This document shows, one piece after another, positions 1 to 9,338 of a DNA stretch of 64,000 bases. How positions within the stretch are numbered: position 1 is the first letter of the stretch; every line of letters begins with the position of its first letter. Made by a program: the position numbers and the translations under genes. The notes beneath the pieces are model-generated. The model did no database searches. It worked only from the letters and a program-made list of their open reading frames with translations, and had not been told where the DNA came from. Source of the DNA: Sphingomonas sp. J315 (GTDB lineage: Bacteria > Pseudomonadota > Alphaproteobacteria > Sphingomonadales > Sphingomonadaceae); NCBI RefSeq assembly GCF_024666595.1, contig NZ_CP088296.1, positions 558,001 to 622,000 on the forward strand, given 5' to 3'.

Positions 1-144
1 GTCGAACACCGGCTTCAACTCGGCGGGCGGCGTGTAAATGATCGTGTCGAGCGGCGTCACCGCATGCTGCGCGCAAAAATGATCGACGATCTTCCGCCGC
101 GCGCGCGCGAATTTGGTGATCGGGACCGATTCAACGACCGCCAT
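1..144 (-). CDS. Unknown protein, 3' part cut by window edge
   Basis: This is the first 48 codons of a gene that runs off the left edge of the window. Its ATG (142-144) overlaps the TGA stop of rnr by one base (TGATG), so the two are probably translationally coupled and cotranscribed from upstream of rnr. The peptide begins MAVVESVPITKFARARRKIV, is basic and shows no signal peptide or membrane segment in the visible part. I do not recognise the family, and the rest of the protein is needed to classify it. Confidence 0.6.
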   Translation of the reverse strand, partial: MAVVESVPITKFARARRKIVDHFCAQHAVTPLDTIIYTPPAELKPVFD

Positions 145-2399
145 CAGCGTTTCCGCCCCTGATGCTTGATGTTCGCAGGCCGCCCACGCCGCTTGAGCGG
201 GCGTGGCGGACCGGACTTGCGGCGCTCGCCGTCAGGACGCGGGCCGGACCCGCTACCCTTGCCGTCGGGTAGCTCGAAGCGCAGCGCCCCCGACACCGGG
301 TTCGCCTCGACCAGCTTCAGCTGCAGCCGCTGGCCCAGCGCGAACTCCGCGCCGGTATCCTCGCCCACCAGTCGTTGCCCCGCCTCGTCATAGCGGAAAT
401 ATTCGCGCCCCAGATCGCGCGCGGGAACCAGCCCGTCGCCGCCGATCCCATCGACGGTCGCAAAGAACCCAAATGACTGCACCCCGGTGATCCGCGCATC
501 CAGCACCTCGCCGACATGGCTCGCCAGATAGGCGGCAACATAGCGATCGATCGTGTCGCGCTCGGCCTCCATCGCGCGGCGCTCGAGCTTGCTGATCAGC
601 TCGCCGGTCTTCTCCATGTCCTTGTCGGCGGGCAGCTCGCCGCCCGGCCCCAGCTTGAACGCTTCGGTCAGCGCGCGGTGGACGACCAGATCGGCATAGC
701 GCCGGATCGGTGAGGTGAAGTGCGCATAGCTGCCCAGCGCCAGCCCGAAATGCCCGGCATTTTGCGGGCCGTAATAGGCCTGGGTCTGCGTCCGCAGCAC
801 CTTGGGTCATCACCTCGGCGTGATAATCCGCCTCCTTGGTCCGCGCGATGACATGGTTGAACGTCTTGGGCCGGATCACCTGCCCCAGTGCGAACTCCAC
901 ATCGAGCGTCTTCAGATACTCCTTGAGCGCGACCAGCTTCTCGCGGCTCGGCGGCTCGTGGATGCGGTACATCACCGGCGCCTTCTTCTTCTCCAGCGCC
1001 TTGGCCGCCGCGACATTGGCGGCGATCATGTAATCCTCGATCAGCTTGTGCGCGTCCAGTCGCTCGCGCGGCGCGACCGAGAGGATACGACCCTTTTCGT
1101 CGAGCACGATGCGCCGTTCGGGCAGGTCGAGGTCGAGCGGCTCACGCTTCGCCCGCGCCTTGTTGAGCGCGGCCCAGCAGTCCCATAGGGGGCGCAGCGC
1201 GGTTTCGGTCAGCGGGTGCTCCTCCGCACCGTCGATCGCCGCCTGCGCATCCTCATACGCGATGTTCGCAGCCAGCTTGACCACCGCGCGGCTGAACCGC
1301 CAGTCCTTGATCTCGCCATCGGCCGAAATCCGCATGTGGCACGCCAGCGCCGCGCGCTCGACGCCCTCCTTCAGCGAACACACATCCGCCGACAGCACCT
1401 CGGGCAGCATCGGCACGACGCGGTCGGGGAAATAGACGCTGTTCCCCGCTTGCGTGCCTCGCGGTCGAGCAGCGAGCCGGGGCGGACATAGAAGCTGACA
1501 TCGGCAATCGCGACGATCGCCTTCCACCCGCCCTTGTTCGCAGGGTCGTCGTCGGGCGTCGCCCACACCGCATCGTCATGGTCGCGCGCATCGGCCGGGT
1601 CTATCGCGACGATCGGCAGATGACTCAGATCCTCGCGCCCCTCCCCCAAGGGCTGCTTCGCCACCCGTTCGGCTTCGGCGAGCAATTCCTCCGAGAAGAT
1701 GTGCGGGATTTCATGCTTGTGGATGGCGATCAGCGAAAAGCTGCGCGGCGCGAAGGGATCGCCGAGAATCTCGCTGACCTTAGCGAACAGGCGCGGCCCC
1801 TTGCCCGTAACCTCCGCCATCACCAGGTCACCCGGCTCCGCGCCATTGCGGTCGGAGATGACGGGGCTGGTACGCTCCTTCTTGTCCAAGCCCTGCAGAT
1901 AGAGCCGGCCGCCCTCTTCATGGACGACACCCAGCACCGCCGCATCGCCCTTGGCGAGCTTCTTCATCGGATGCGCGATCAGGCCCTTCCCGGCCTCCTC
2001 GGTCCGCGCGAGGATGCGGTCACCGACGCCCAGCGCGCCACCCGGCCCACGCTTTTCGCGCACGCGCAGCCGCGGCACCGGAATGCCCTCGGCTTCCCAG
2101 CGCTCCGGCACCGCCCAGACGGTATCGCCGTCCGCTTCGACGATGCGCAGCACGGCCACCTTGGGCACGCCGCCCATCTTGTGGAAAGCGCGGCCGGGGG
2201 CGACGTCGATCAGCCCCTCGTCGCTCATGTCCTTGAGCAGCGCCTTGAGCGCGATTTTCTCCTGCGCCGACAGGCCGAACGCGCGCGCAATCTCGCGCTT
2301 GCCTGCGGGCTGGTCCGACGATGTGATGAAATCGATAATCTGTTGCCGTGTCGGCAGGCCCGGAGCGGGCTTGGTCTTTGCTTTGTTCTGATATGCCAT
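144..2399 (-). CDS. rnr: Ribonuclease R, with two compensating one-base frameshifts
   Basis: Processive 3'-5' exoribonuclease that degrades structured RNA and takes part in rRNA and mRNA quality control in the cytoplasm. Starting at ATG 2399 (MAYQNKAK), the N-terminus has a winged-helix segment, then cold-shock-like domains, then the RNB catalytic domain with the acidic motif IDPADARDHDDAV and, near its end, HFTSPIRRYADLVVHRAL. An S1 domain (GEVLDARITGVQSFGFF) and a very basic tail (KRRGRP, QGRKR) close the protein. The reading frame is broken twice: near 1444-1447 a C run seems one base short (KRG|NSVYFPDR resumes in another frame), and near 802-803 one extra T is present (EVMTQ|VLRTQTQ). 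The two changes cancel, giving a normal length of about 751 residues. Sequencing error is the simplest explanation; a real pseudogene cannot be excluded. Confidence 0.9.
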
Positions 2400-2449
2400 T
2401 GGCGCCGAATATAGTGCGCGCAGCACCAGCGCGCCAGCGCACAGCCCTG

Positions 2450-3494
2450 CTAGAAGGGTCGCATCCGCCCGGTGAGACGGAAATCGGCCAGCGCACGATC
2501 GAAATATGTTGCAGCGCGCGCATCGCCACCGGCCCCCGCGATCAGCAGCGCACGATACTCGGCGGCAACGGCCAACATGCGCGGATCATCGCGCGACGAT
2601 TGCCACATCAGCGTGCCGAGCAAGGATCGCAGTTCCGTCTTTGCCGCATCATACCTCGCCGGCCCCTGAGCAACCATCGCGCGCGCCAGTCCGCGCCGTG
2701 CCCGCGATTGTACCGCCGTGAGCACCAGAAAAGCGGGCCGCTCCTTCAGGAAGGTGCGAAAGGCCGCTTCGGCAGCCGGCGCATCGCCGCCATCGAGCAG
2801 CGCCTCGGCCGCGATGAGCGCGCGCGCGTCCTGCGGGCGCAGCTTCTGCGAAAAAATCCCAGGAATGCCGGATGAACCGCAGCAACGACACGCGCGCCAC
2901 ACCAAAGCCCTTCAGATCGTCGCGCTGACTCGATCCCCGTGCCGAACGAAATCTGAACTCGGTGTGCTCGACCATTACCGCCGACGCGAGCGCATGGGCC
3001 TCCGCATGGCGCCCAATGGCGCGAAACCGTTCGATCGTGGCAAGGTTGTATCCCGAAAAGGCGGGGATTCTGCCTTGAGCATCGACCGGGCTAATGCCTA
3101 GCTGTCTGCTGGCACCGGCCTGCCACAGCGCTGCCGTGCTTTGTTCGGTCGGTCGGCCCCGCACCCGCTCCTCGAACAGCGCTGCTTCCTGGATCGCGTA
3201 TCGCGAGGTACCCCGGAAATCCGCACTGCGCGTCGGAATCTCGTATGCGCCATCATAGGCAACGCGAATCGCGGCCTCGATCTTGCCCTGCCTCGCGAGG
3301 TTTTCGGCCAGTTGCATCCAAAGGCCGAAGCGATTGGCATCGAGGTCCATATCGACCTCTTCTGGCGTGATCGCCGCGATCTGTTTGCGCAAGGCGCTCT
3401 CTTCCGCCTTGAGCGCGGCGGCGGTGGGCGGCCTTGTCTGCGCCGCAGAGACCGGGATCGGCGCGAGTAACAGGGCGAGGGCAAGCAGTCGCAT
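2450..3494 (-). CDS. Periplasmic repeat protein of unknown function, one frameshift
   Basis: The start at 3494 gives a clear signal peptide (MRLLALALLLAPIPVSAAQ). The mature part is alpha-helical by composition, with alternating Ala-rich segments resembling TPR-type repeats (for example LAENLARQGKIEAAIRVAYDG and LIAAEALLDGGDAPAAEAAF). The frame breaks at the A6 run 2851-2856; removing one base joins RHSWDFSQKLRPQDARAL and yields about 347 residues ending at 2450. No enzyme motif was seen. It lies just upstream of rnr in the same direction (50 nt gap) and divergently from the glpD-like gene. The family is not recognised. Confidence 0.6.
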
Positions 3495-3563
3495 CGCAAG
3501 AGACTGGCACAGCCCCGCGCGCGGTCAATCGACGAAAGCTGACCTGCCCGCTAACGTTGCGGG

Positions 3564-4703
3564 ATGACCTATGACCTTCTCATCGCCGGTGGCGGCATCA
3601 ATGGGTGCGCCATTGCGCGTGAGGCAGCGCTGCTGGGGCTGAAGGTGCTGCTGGTCGAGCGCGATAGCCTGGCCGCGCACACCTCCTCGGCGTCGAGCAA
3701 GCTGATCCATGGTGGGCTGCGCTACCTCGAAACCTATGAGTTCCGGCTGGTCCGTGAAGCTCTGGTCGAGCGCGAGCGGATGCTCGCCGCCGCGCCGCAT
3801 CTGATCCGCCCGATGGCGTTCGTCCTGCCGCACGCGCATGCCGTCCGCCCCCGCTGGATGATCCGCGCAGGACTCTGGCTCTACGACCTGCTCGGGCTCG
3901 GCTCGTCGCTCCCCCGATCGCGCGTGCTGGGCCGCGACGATCCCCGCCTCGCCCCGCTGGCACCCGACAGCAGCGGATTTCTTTACTGGGACGCACAGGT
4001 CGACGATGCCGCGCTGGTCCGCGCCAACGCCGCTGACGCCCTCGCGAACGGCGCGGAGGTCGCAACGGGCGTCGCAGTGACCGGCGCGCAACGGACCGGG
4101 ATGGGCTGGGACGTCGCTCTCTCCGACGGGCGCACGATCAACGCGCGCGGATTCGTCAACGCCGCGGGGCCGTGGGTGCTGGAACTGCTCAAGACGATCG
4201 GCATAGAGACCGCCAGCGACCTGCGGCTGGTCAAGGGCAGCCACATCACCGTGCCCGCTCTTTGGGACGGGGACCACGCCTATATCCTGCAGCAACCCGA
4301 CCGCCGCGTCGTCTTCGCCGCGCCATGGCAGGGCAAGACGATGATCGGCACGACCGACGTGCCGGTGCAACACCCCGGCGATGCAGGCATCGACGCGGGC
4401 GAGATCGCCTATCTCTGCGCCGCAGCGAATCGCTATTTCAGGCGGCAGATCGGACCGGCTGACATCACCGGCAGCTGGTCGGGCATCCGTGCGCTTTACG
4501 ACGATGGAGCCGGAGAGGCGCGCACCGTGACACGCGACTATCATCTCGAACTCGATTTACGCGGCGCGCCGGTCCTGTCCGTCTTCGGAGGCAAGATCAC
4601 CACCGCCCGCGCGCTCGCCGAGCACGTAATGGCGAAGCTTGCCCCAGAACTCGGCTACACTGCGCGCCCGGTCACACGCGACCGGAGGCTTCCTCAGCCA
4701 TAG
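3564..4703 (+). CDS. glpD: GlpD-like glycerol-3-phosphate dehydrogenase lacking the C-terminal domain
   Basis: FAD-dependent oxidation of sn-glycerol 3-phosphate to dihydroxyacetone phosphate, passing electrons to quinone at the membrane. Residues 5-32 form the FAD-binding Rossmann motif (LIAGGGINGCAIAREAALLG), followed by the family signature SSASSKLIHGGLRYLE and, later, PWQGKTMIGTTDVP and SGIRALYDDGAG. The FAD-binding fold ends with VLSVFGGKITTARALAEHVM near residue 360. Family members are usually about 500 residues; this one is 379 and stops right after that motif, so the helical DAO C-terminal domain is missing. The following DNA codes for another gene on the opposite strand (10 nt tail overlap), so no nearby frameshift explains the loss. 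It may be a short variant or a decayed copy. Confidence 0.8.
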   Translation: MTYDLLIAGGGINGCAIAREAALLGLKVLLVERDSLAAHTSSASSKLIHGGLRYLETYEFRLVREALVERERMLAAAPHLIRPMAFVLPHAHAVRPRWMIRAGLWLYDLLGLGSSLPRSRVLGRDDPRLAPLAPDSSGFLYWDAQVDDAALVRANAADALANGAEVATGVAVTGAQRTGMGWDVALSDGRTINARGFVNAAGPWVLELLKTIGIETASDLRLVKGSHITVPALWDGDHAYILQQPDRRVVFAAPWQGKTMIGTTDVPVQHPGDAGIDAGEIAYLCAAANRYFRRQIGPADITGSWSGIRALYDDGAGEARTVTRDYHLELDLRGAPVLSVFGGKITTARALAEHVMAKLAPELGYTARPVTRDRRLPQP

Positions 4704-5179
4704 GCGATCCACCGTCCCATCGTCCCCGCGGCGAGCCACAGCAGGAGCGACACGACCGCCATCAGTCGCGCCGCCGTCGGCACCTCTCCCGACCACCCCG
4801 CTACCCGGTCGCCCCAGATGAGCCGGAACGCCACCGCGTTGACCAGTGCCAGAGCGATCAGCACCAGCTTGCGGAAGAAGATGTCGGACGTCGCCAGCGC
4901 GCGCCCGTCCGCCGCGAACAGGACGATGCCGCTCGCAGTCATCACCGCCAGCCCGGCGATCGCCACGGGGGTCAGCGCGCGCGACAGCGGCGCGATCGGA
5001 AGTGCGCGCCACAGCCCGGCGATGCGCAGATCGACCACGCCGATCCCGCCGACCAGCATGACGAGTCCCAGCAAATGCAGCGTATTGGCAATCGGATAGA
5101 CCAACGCCGATCCGCGCGCCCAGCCAGCGATTCCCACTGCATCGAGCCACGCGGCGGCGCTCAGCAACAGGCTTTCCAA
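4694..5179 (-). CDS. Small integral membrane protein, DUF6644-like
   Basis: A 161-residue protein with about four or five hydrophobic segments (for example ANTLHLLGLVMLVGGIGVVD and MAVVSLLLWLAAGTMG). I place the start at TTG 5179, ten bases after the stop of the DUF6152-type gene, because a GAGGCGAGGCGG stretch precedes it; no suitably placed ATG exists. Such membrane proteins are, as far as I recall, commonly found next to DUF6152 genes in sphingomonads and annotated DUF6644; the assignment is from memory of context and layout. The biochemical role is unknown. Its end overlaps the glpD-like gene tail-to-tail by 10 nt. Confidence 0.6.
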   Translation of the reverse strand: MESLLLSAAAWLDAVGIAGWARGSALVYPIANTLHLLGLVMLVGGIGVVDLRIAGLWRALPIAPLSRALTPVAIAGLAVMTASGIVLFAADGRALATSDIFFRKLVLIALALVNAVAFRLIWGDRVAGWSGEVPTAARLMAVVSLLLWLAAGTMGRWIAYG

Positions 5180-5189
5180 CCGCCTCGCC

Positions 5190-5537
5190 TCAGCGCAGTT
5201 CGACGGTCTTGCTGCCGACCATGACCCGCTCGATCCGCATCTCGGCGGTGCCGTCGCGGCGGGCATAGCCGGTCAGGCGGACGCGCTTGCCCGGCTCGAC
5301 CTCGGCTTTGCTCAGCCCGCGCGCTTCCATCCGCGATACCGGTGCCAGGATCACGTCCCAGCTCTTGCCCTTCCACTTGATCTTCGCAGTCCCGTGCGGG
5401 TTACCCCAATTGAGCTCGGTAAAGCTGGTGGTCAGCGTCAGCGGCTTGGCCTCGTCATAGGACGACCAGCCATGATGCGCGGCCGCCGGCACCGCAACGG
5501 CCAGCGCGGCGACGGCGATCAGCGTGAGTGAACGCAT
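5190..5537 (-). CDS. Secreted DUF6152-like protein
   Basis: A 115-residue exported protein. The ATG at 5537 gives a signal peptide (MRSLTLIAVAALAVAVPAAA) followed by the characteristic mature start HHGWSSYDEAKPLTLT. The rest is a small all-beta type domain with conserved WGNPHG and a C-terminal VRLTGYARRDGTAEMRI segment that looks like an OB-type fold. It is followed after 10 nt by the membrane protein ending at 4694, forming a two-gene unit. Function unknown; proteins with the HHGWS start are often linked to envelope or metal contexts, but nothing here proves that. Confidence 0.7.
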   Translation of the reverse strand: MRSLTLIAVAALAVAVPAAAHHGWSSYDEAKPLTLTTSFTELNWGNPHGTAKIKWKGKSWDVILAPVSRMEARGLSKAEVEPGKRVRLTGYARRDGTAEMRIERVMVGSKTVELR

Positions 5538-5596
5538 GCGAGTTCTCCCGGATCGTGGATGCAATAGCATACGCACGAACCGGGAGAGGGTTCAAA

Positions 5597-7129
5597 TCAA
5601 TAGGCGCGCGCGACCAGAATCCGCTCGACCGCCGGCTTGCCGGTAAACACGCACGCGCCATCCGCCGGCGCTGCGTCGAGCGGCACGTTGCGGAAGGTGA
5701 GCTTGAGCGCCTTGATCCGCTCGACCACCGCGTCGAGCTCCGCCCCCTCGGGCCGCGCCCACTGCACCTCGACCCAGCCGGGATATTTTCCCGACCCTTC
5801 GAAATGCGCCTTGAGCGCATCGAAGCTGTCGACCCCGCGCACGATATTGCCGTCCAGCCGTGCGCGCGCATCGGCGTGCAGCCCGGCCTGGATTTCCTCC
5901 AGCAGCGCCGCGGCTGAAGCAACGAAGTCGCCCTTCGCCACCACCGCACTGTCGAGCTTGCCGTCCTCGCGGTACAACCGGTCGCGGCGGATCACCGAGA
6001 CATTGCCGCCCGCCATGTCGCGCCCGCCGACTTCGATCACCACCGGCGCGCCCTTCTTGACCCAGCCCCAGCGCTTGGTCGCGGCCTTGGCGGGACGCGC
6101 GTCGCACAGCGCGCGCACCGGCTCGCCCAGCGACGACAGCTTCGCCAGTTCGGCCTGCAACCCCTTGCAGTAATCGAGCAGCGCGGCGTCCTCGTCGGTG
6201 TCGCGCAGCATCGGCACGATCACGATCTGCCACGGTGCGACGCGCGGCGGCACGCGCAGGCCGTCATCGTCGCCATGCACCATGATCAGCCCGCCGATCA
6301 TCCGCGTCGACATGCCCCAGCTGGTCGTCTGCGCCAGCTCCTGCACGCCTTCCGAATTCTGGAACTTGATGTTCTGCGCCGACGAGAAGGTGGTGCCCAG
6401 GAAGTGCGACGTGCCCGCCTGAAGCGCCTTGCCGTCCTGCATCATCGCCTCGATGCTGTAGGTCGCGACCGCGCCGGGGAAGCGCTCATTCTCCGGCTTC
6501 TCGCCCGCAATCACCGGCATCGCGACGCATTCCTCGGCGAAGCTGCGATAGACCTCCAGCATCTTCATCGTCTCTTCGCGCGCTTCGGCGACCGTGGCGT
6601 GCGCGGTATGCCCCTCCTGCCACAGGAACTCGGCGGTGCGCAGGAACATGCGCGTGCGCATCTCCCAACGGACGACATTGGCCCATTGGTTGATGAGGAC
6701 GGGCAGGTCGCGCCACGACTGGACCCAGCGGCTGAACGCCGCGCCGATCACCGTCTCGCTCGTCGGGCGCACGACCAGCGGCTCCTCCAGCTTCGCATCG
6801 GGATCGGGCACCAGCCGCCCGTCCTTCTGGATCAGCCGGTGATGCGTGACGACCGCCATTTCCTTGGCGAACCCGTCGACATGCTCGGCCTCCTTCTCGA
6901 AGTAGGACAGCGGGATGAACAGCGGGAAATAGCAATTGTCATGCCCCGTCGCCTTGATGCGATCGTCGAGCAGCCGCTGGATGCGCTCCCAGATGCCATA
7001 GCCCCATGGCCGGATGACCATGCACCCACGCACGCCGCTCTCCTCGGCCATATCGGCTTCGGTGATGACGGCCTGATACCAGGCGGCGAAGTCCGCTTCG
7101 CGGGTGACGTTGAGTGCGCGTTTGATCAT
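5597..7129 (-). CDS. proS: Prolyl-tRNA synthetase, short type 3 form
   Basis: Charges tRNA-Pro with proline in the cytoplasm (class II aminoacyl-tRNA synthetase). The ATG at 7129 (MIKRALNVTREADFAAWYQ) gives 510 residues, the length of archaeal/eukaryote-like type 3 enzymes that lack the inserted editing domain of the E. coli type. Class II motifs are visible: motif 2 region VRWEMRTRMFLRTAEFLWQ with EGHTAH following, and the motif 3 stretch TTSWGMSTRMIGGLIMVHGD. The anticodon-binding domain begins near QIVIVPMLRDTDEDA. It is a single gene, divergent from the EamA permease with about 85 nt between starts. Confidence 0.93.
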   Translation of the reverse strand: MIKRALNVTREADFAAWYQAVITEADMAEESGVRGCMVIRPWGYGIWERIQRLLDDRIKATGHDNCYFPLFIPLSYFEKEAEHVDGFAKEMAVVTHHRLIQKDGRLVPDPDAKLEEPLVVRPTSETVIGAAFSRWVQSWRDLPVLINQWANVVRWEMRTRMFLRTAEFLWQEGHTAHATVAEAREETMKMLEVYRSFAEECVAMPVIAGEKPENERFPGAVATYSIEAMMQDGKALQAGTSHFLGTTFSSAQNIKFQNSEGVQELAQTTSWGMSTRMIGGLIMVHGDDDGLRVPPRVAPWQIVIVPMLRDTDEDAALLDYCKGLQAELAKLSSLGEPVRALCDARPAKAATKRWGWVKKGAPVVIEVGGRDMAGGNVSVIRRDRLYREDGKLDSAVVAKGDFVASAAALLEEIQAGLHADARARLDGNIVRGVDSFDALKAHFEGSGKYPGWVEVQWARPEGAELDAVVERIKALKLTFRNVPLDAAPADGACVFTGKPAVERILVARAY

Positions 7130-7214
7130 GGAAGCGCGATTAGCGTGCGAATCGGGACCCGTCACGCCCCTTCGCGGGTTGCCCCGCGCGGCCTCGCCCC
7201 CTAGGCATTCGCGG

Positions 7215-8171
7215 GTGCAAAGTGATCGCGTACTGACCGGCCTCGGCCTGCGCCTCGTCGCCATCCTCATGCTCTCGACGATGGGCGCGCTGATCAAGCT
7301 GGTCGAGATGCGCGGCGCACACCTCGCCGAGATCCTGCTGTTCCGTCAGCTGTTCGCCATTCCCTTCATCCTCGCCTGGATCGCCGCCGGCGCTGGACTC
7401 GCCTCCATCCGCACCGAACGCTTCGGGCTGCATCTCAACCGCACCGTGATCGGCCTGACCGGCATGGTGTTCAATTTCGGCGCGGTGCTCCTATTACCGC
7501 TGGCCGAGGCGACGACGCTCTCATTCACCGCACCGATCTTTGCGACGATCCTGGGCGCGCTGATTCTGCGGGAACCGACCGGCTGGCGGCGCTGGGGCGC
7601 GGTGCTGGCCGGGTTCGTCGGTGTGCTGATCGTGACCCAGCCGGGCGACGGCCACATTCCGCTGACCGGCGCGCTGGTGGGGCTGACCGCCGCCTTCTTC
7701 GTCGCGCTGATCGCAATCCAGCTGCGTCACATGGGCAAGACCGAAAGTCCCGCCACCACAGTCTTCTGGTTCTCGACCCTGTCGGTCCCCCCGCTCGCGA
7801 TTGGCTATGTCTTTTTCGCGCAGATGCACGACTGGCAGACCTTCGCGATGCTGATCGGCATCGGCCTGGTCGGCGGCGCGGGACAGCTCGCGCTCACCGC
7901 GGCATTGCGCTTCGCCCCCGTCTCCGCAGTGGTGCCGATGGATTATTCCAGCCTGATCTGGTCGACGCTCTACGGCTATATTCTGTTCAGCGTGCTACCC
8001 GGCCTGTGGACCTGGGTCGGTGCGCCGATCATCGTCGCCAGCGGCCTCTACATCGCCTGGCGCGAGCAACGGCTCGGCCTCGCCCGCCGTACCAGTCCAG
8101 TCGAAGCGCCAGGCGAAGATGCCGATGCTGATGGGGAGCGTGGCGTAAAGGGTGGGCGCGAGCGGAGCTAG
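7215..8171 (+). CDS. EamA/RhaT-family drug/metabolite permease
   Basis: Inner-membrane transporter of the DMT superfamily, 318 residues, with about ten hydrophobic helices arranged as two EamA repeats (first repeat contains LPLAEATTLSFTAPIFATIL, second LTAALRFAPVSAVVPMDYSS). Substrate cannot be inferred. The GTG at 7215 is chosen because earlier in-frame starts would read into the proS promoter region and lack membrane-protein character. The C-terminal tail after SGLYIAWREQRLGL is hydrophilic and overlaps the opposite-strand TMEM175-like gene by 177 nt. Confidence 0.8.
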   Translation: MQSDRVLTGLGLRLVAILMLSTMGALIKLVEMRGAHLAEILLFRQLFAIPFILAWIAAGAGLASIRTERFGLHLNRTVIGLTGMVFNFGAVLLLPLAEATTLSFTAPIFATILGALILREPTGWRRWGAVLAGFVGVLIVTQPGDGHIPLTGALVGLTAAFFVALIAIQLRHMGKTESPATTVFWFSTLSVPPLAIGYVFFAQMHDWQTFAMLIGIGLVGGAGQLALTAALRFAPVSAVVPMDYSSLIWSTLYGYILFSVLPGLWTWVGAPIIVASGLYIAWREQRLGLARRTSPVEAPGEDADADGERGVKGGRERS

Positions 8172-8712
8172 GCTCCGCACCATCGCCAGCGCAGTTGACG
8201 CCAGCCCGGTCAGCGCCAGGATCAACCAGATCCAGACCTGCCCGATCGCCTCGCGCCGCTCCTCCAGATCGATGTCCTGCCGCCGCAGCACGTCGCGAAA
8301 CAGCAGCGCGGTGATCGCCGACATGGCGGTGAACCCCATGCCATAGACGGTGAACAGCCGCCCCAGACTCCCGCGAAACCCGGCAAGATCGCCCGCCAGA
8401 AACGCCGCGAACGACACCGACATCGCGCGCAGCGGCACGACATAGATCAGCACGGTGAAGATCAGCAGCAGCGTCAGCAGCAGCGACCGCCCGTCCCCCT
8501 GCCCCGCGCAGCCGCCGCCACCGCACATGCGACCACCAGAACAGCGCCATGATCGCAAAACCGATGACGAAACTGGGGATCGCCGCGACCGCGCTTTCCA
8601 GCGTCCCGCCGTCTGCCGCCGATCCTCCGGCGCCGACCACCATCAGCGTGATCGCGAATGCGAACGCCGCATCGGTGAAATTGTCGATGCGTCCAGTCTC
8701 GCGTTCGGTCAT
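7995..8712 (-). CDS. TMEM175-like (DUF1211) potassium channel family protein, one frameshift
   Basis: Predicted small membrane protein of the bacterial TMEM175 family, whose studied members are potassium-selective channels without the usual selectivity filter. The N-terminus carries the family motif in the form DNFTDAAFAFAITLMVV (compare the usual FSDGVFAIAITLL), followed by FVIGFAIMALFWWSHV and further hydrophobic helices (SLLLTLLLIFTVLIYVVPL). The frame breaks at the C run 8502-8505; taking out one base joins RLRG and QGDGRSLLL and gives about 238 residues. The start ATG (8710-8712) overlaps the stop of the DUF938 gene in an ATGA, so translation is likely coupled. The last 59 codons overlap the end of the EamA gene on the other strand. 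Confidence 0.72.
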
Positions 8713-9338
8713 CGGCGGTACACCAGCAGGATATTGTTCGCGGGCATCTCGACCAGCCGGTCGAACCGCAACCCGCGCGCCGCCGCCGCCCCGGTCACAT
8801 CGGCAACGTCACGCAGCCCCCAGCACGGATCGCGTGCCCTGAGCGAGGCATCGAACGCTTCGTTCGACGGCGCAGTCGGCACATCGGCGCGGCGATAGGG
8901 TCCATAAAGGATCAACGGCCCGCCCACCGGCAACAACCGCGCCGCGCCGTCGAGCAACCCCAGCGTCGCCGCCCACGGGCTGATATGCACCATGTTGATG
9001 CACAGGATCGCATCCGCCGCACCGATTGGCCACTCCGGTGCTGCCGCATCGATCGCCAGCGGCGACGCGACATTGGCCAGCCCCGCGCACCATGAAGCGA
9101 TCGACGCGCGCCCATCCGGGTCGGGATCGCTCGGCACGAAGCTCAGCGTCGGAAAGCGCCCGGCAAAGAACGCCGCATGCTCCCCGCTCCCGCTCGCCAC
9201 CTCCAGCACACTGCCCGCGTCCGGCAGCAACTCCGCCAGCTCCGTCGCGATCGCCTCCCGGTTGCGCAGCGTCGCTGGCGCATGCTTGCGCACATCGCCG
9301 CGATCCTCGGCCACGATCCACGGCGTCGCATCGCTCAT
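8709..9338 (-). CDS. DUF938 family SAM-dependent methyltransferase-like protein
   Basis: A 209-residue protein starting MSDATPWIVAEDRGDVRKHA, typical of DUF938. The SAM-binding glycine motif is VLEVASGSGEHAAFFAGRFP (about residues 36-55), followed by acidic PSDPDPDGRASI and INMVHISPW. The methyl acceptor is unknown. Its ATG overlaps the stop of the serine hydrolase gene (ATGA at 9335-9338) and its stop overlaps the start of the TMEM175-like gene (ATGA at 8709-8712), so the three genes form a tight coupled operon. Confidence 0.82.
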   Translation of the reverse strand: MSDATPWIVAEDRGDVRKHAPATLRNREAIATELAELLPDAGSVLEVASGSGEHAAFFAGRFPTLSFVPSDPDPDGRASIASWCAGLANVASPLAIDAAAPEWPIGAADAILCINMVHISPWAATLGLLDGAARLLPVGGPLILYGPYRRADVPTAPSNEAFDASLRARDPCWGLRDVADVTGAAAARGLRFDRLVEMPANNILLVYRR

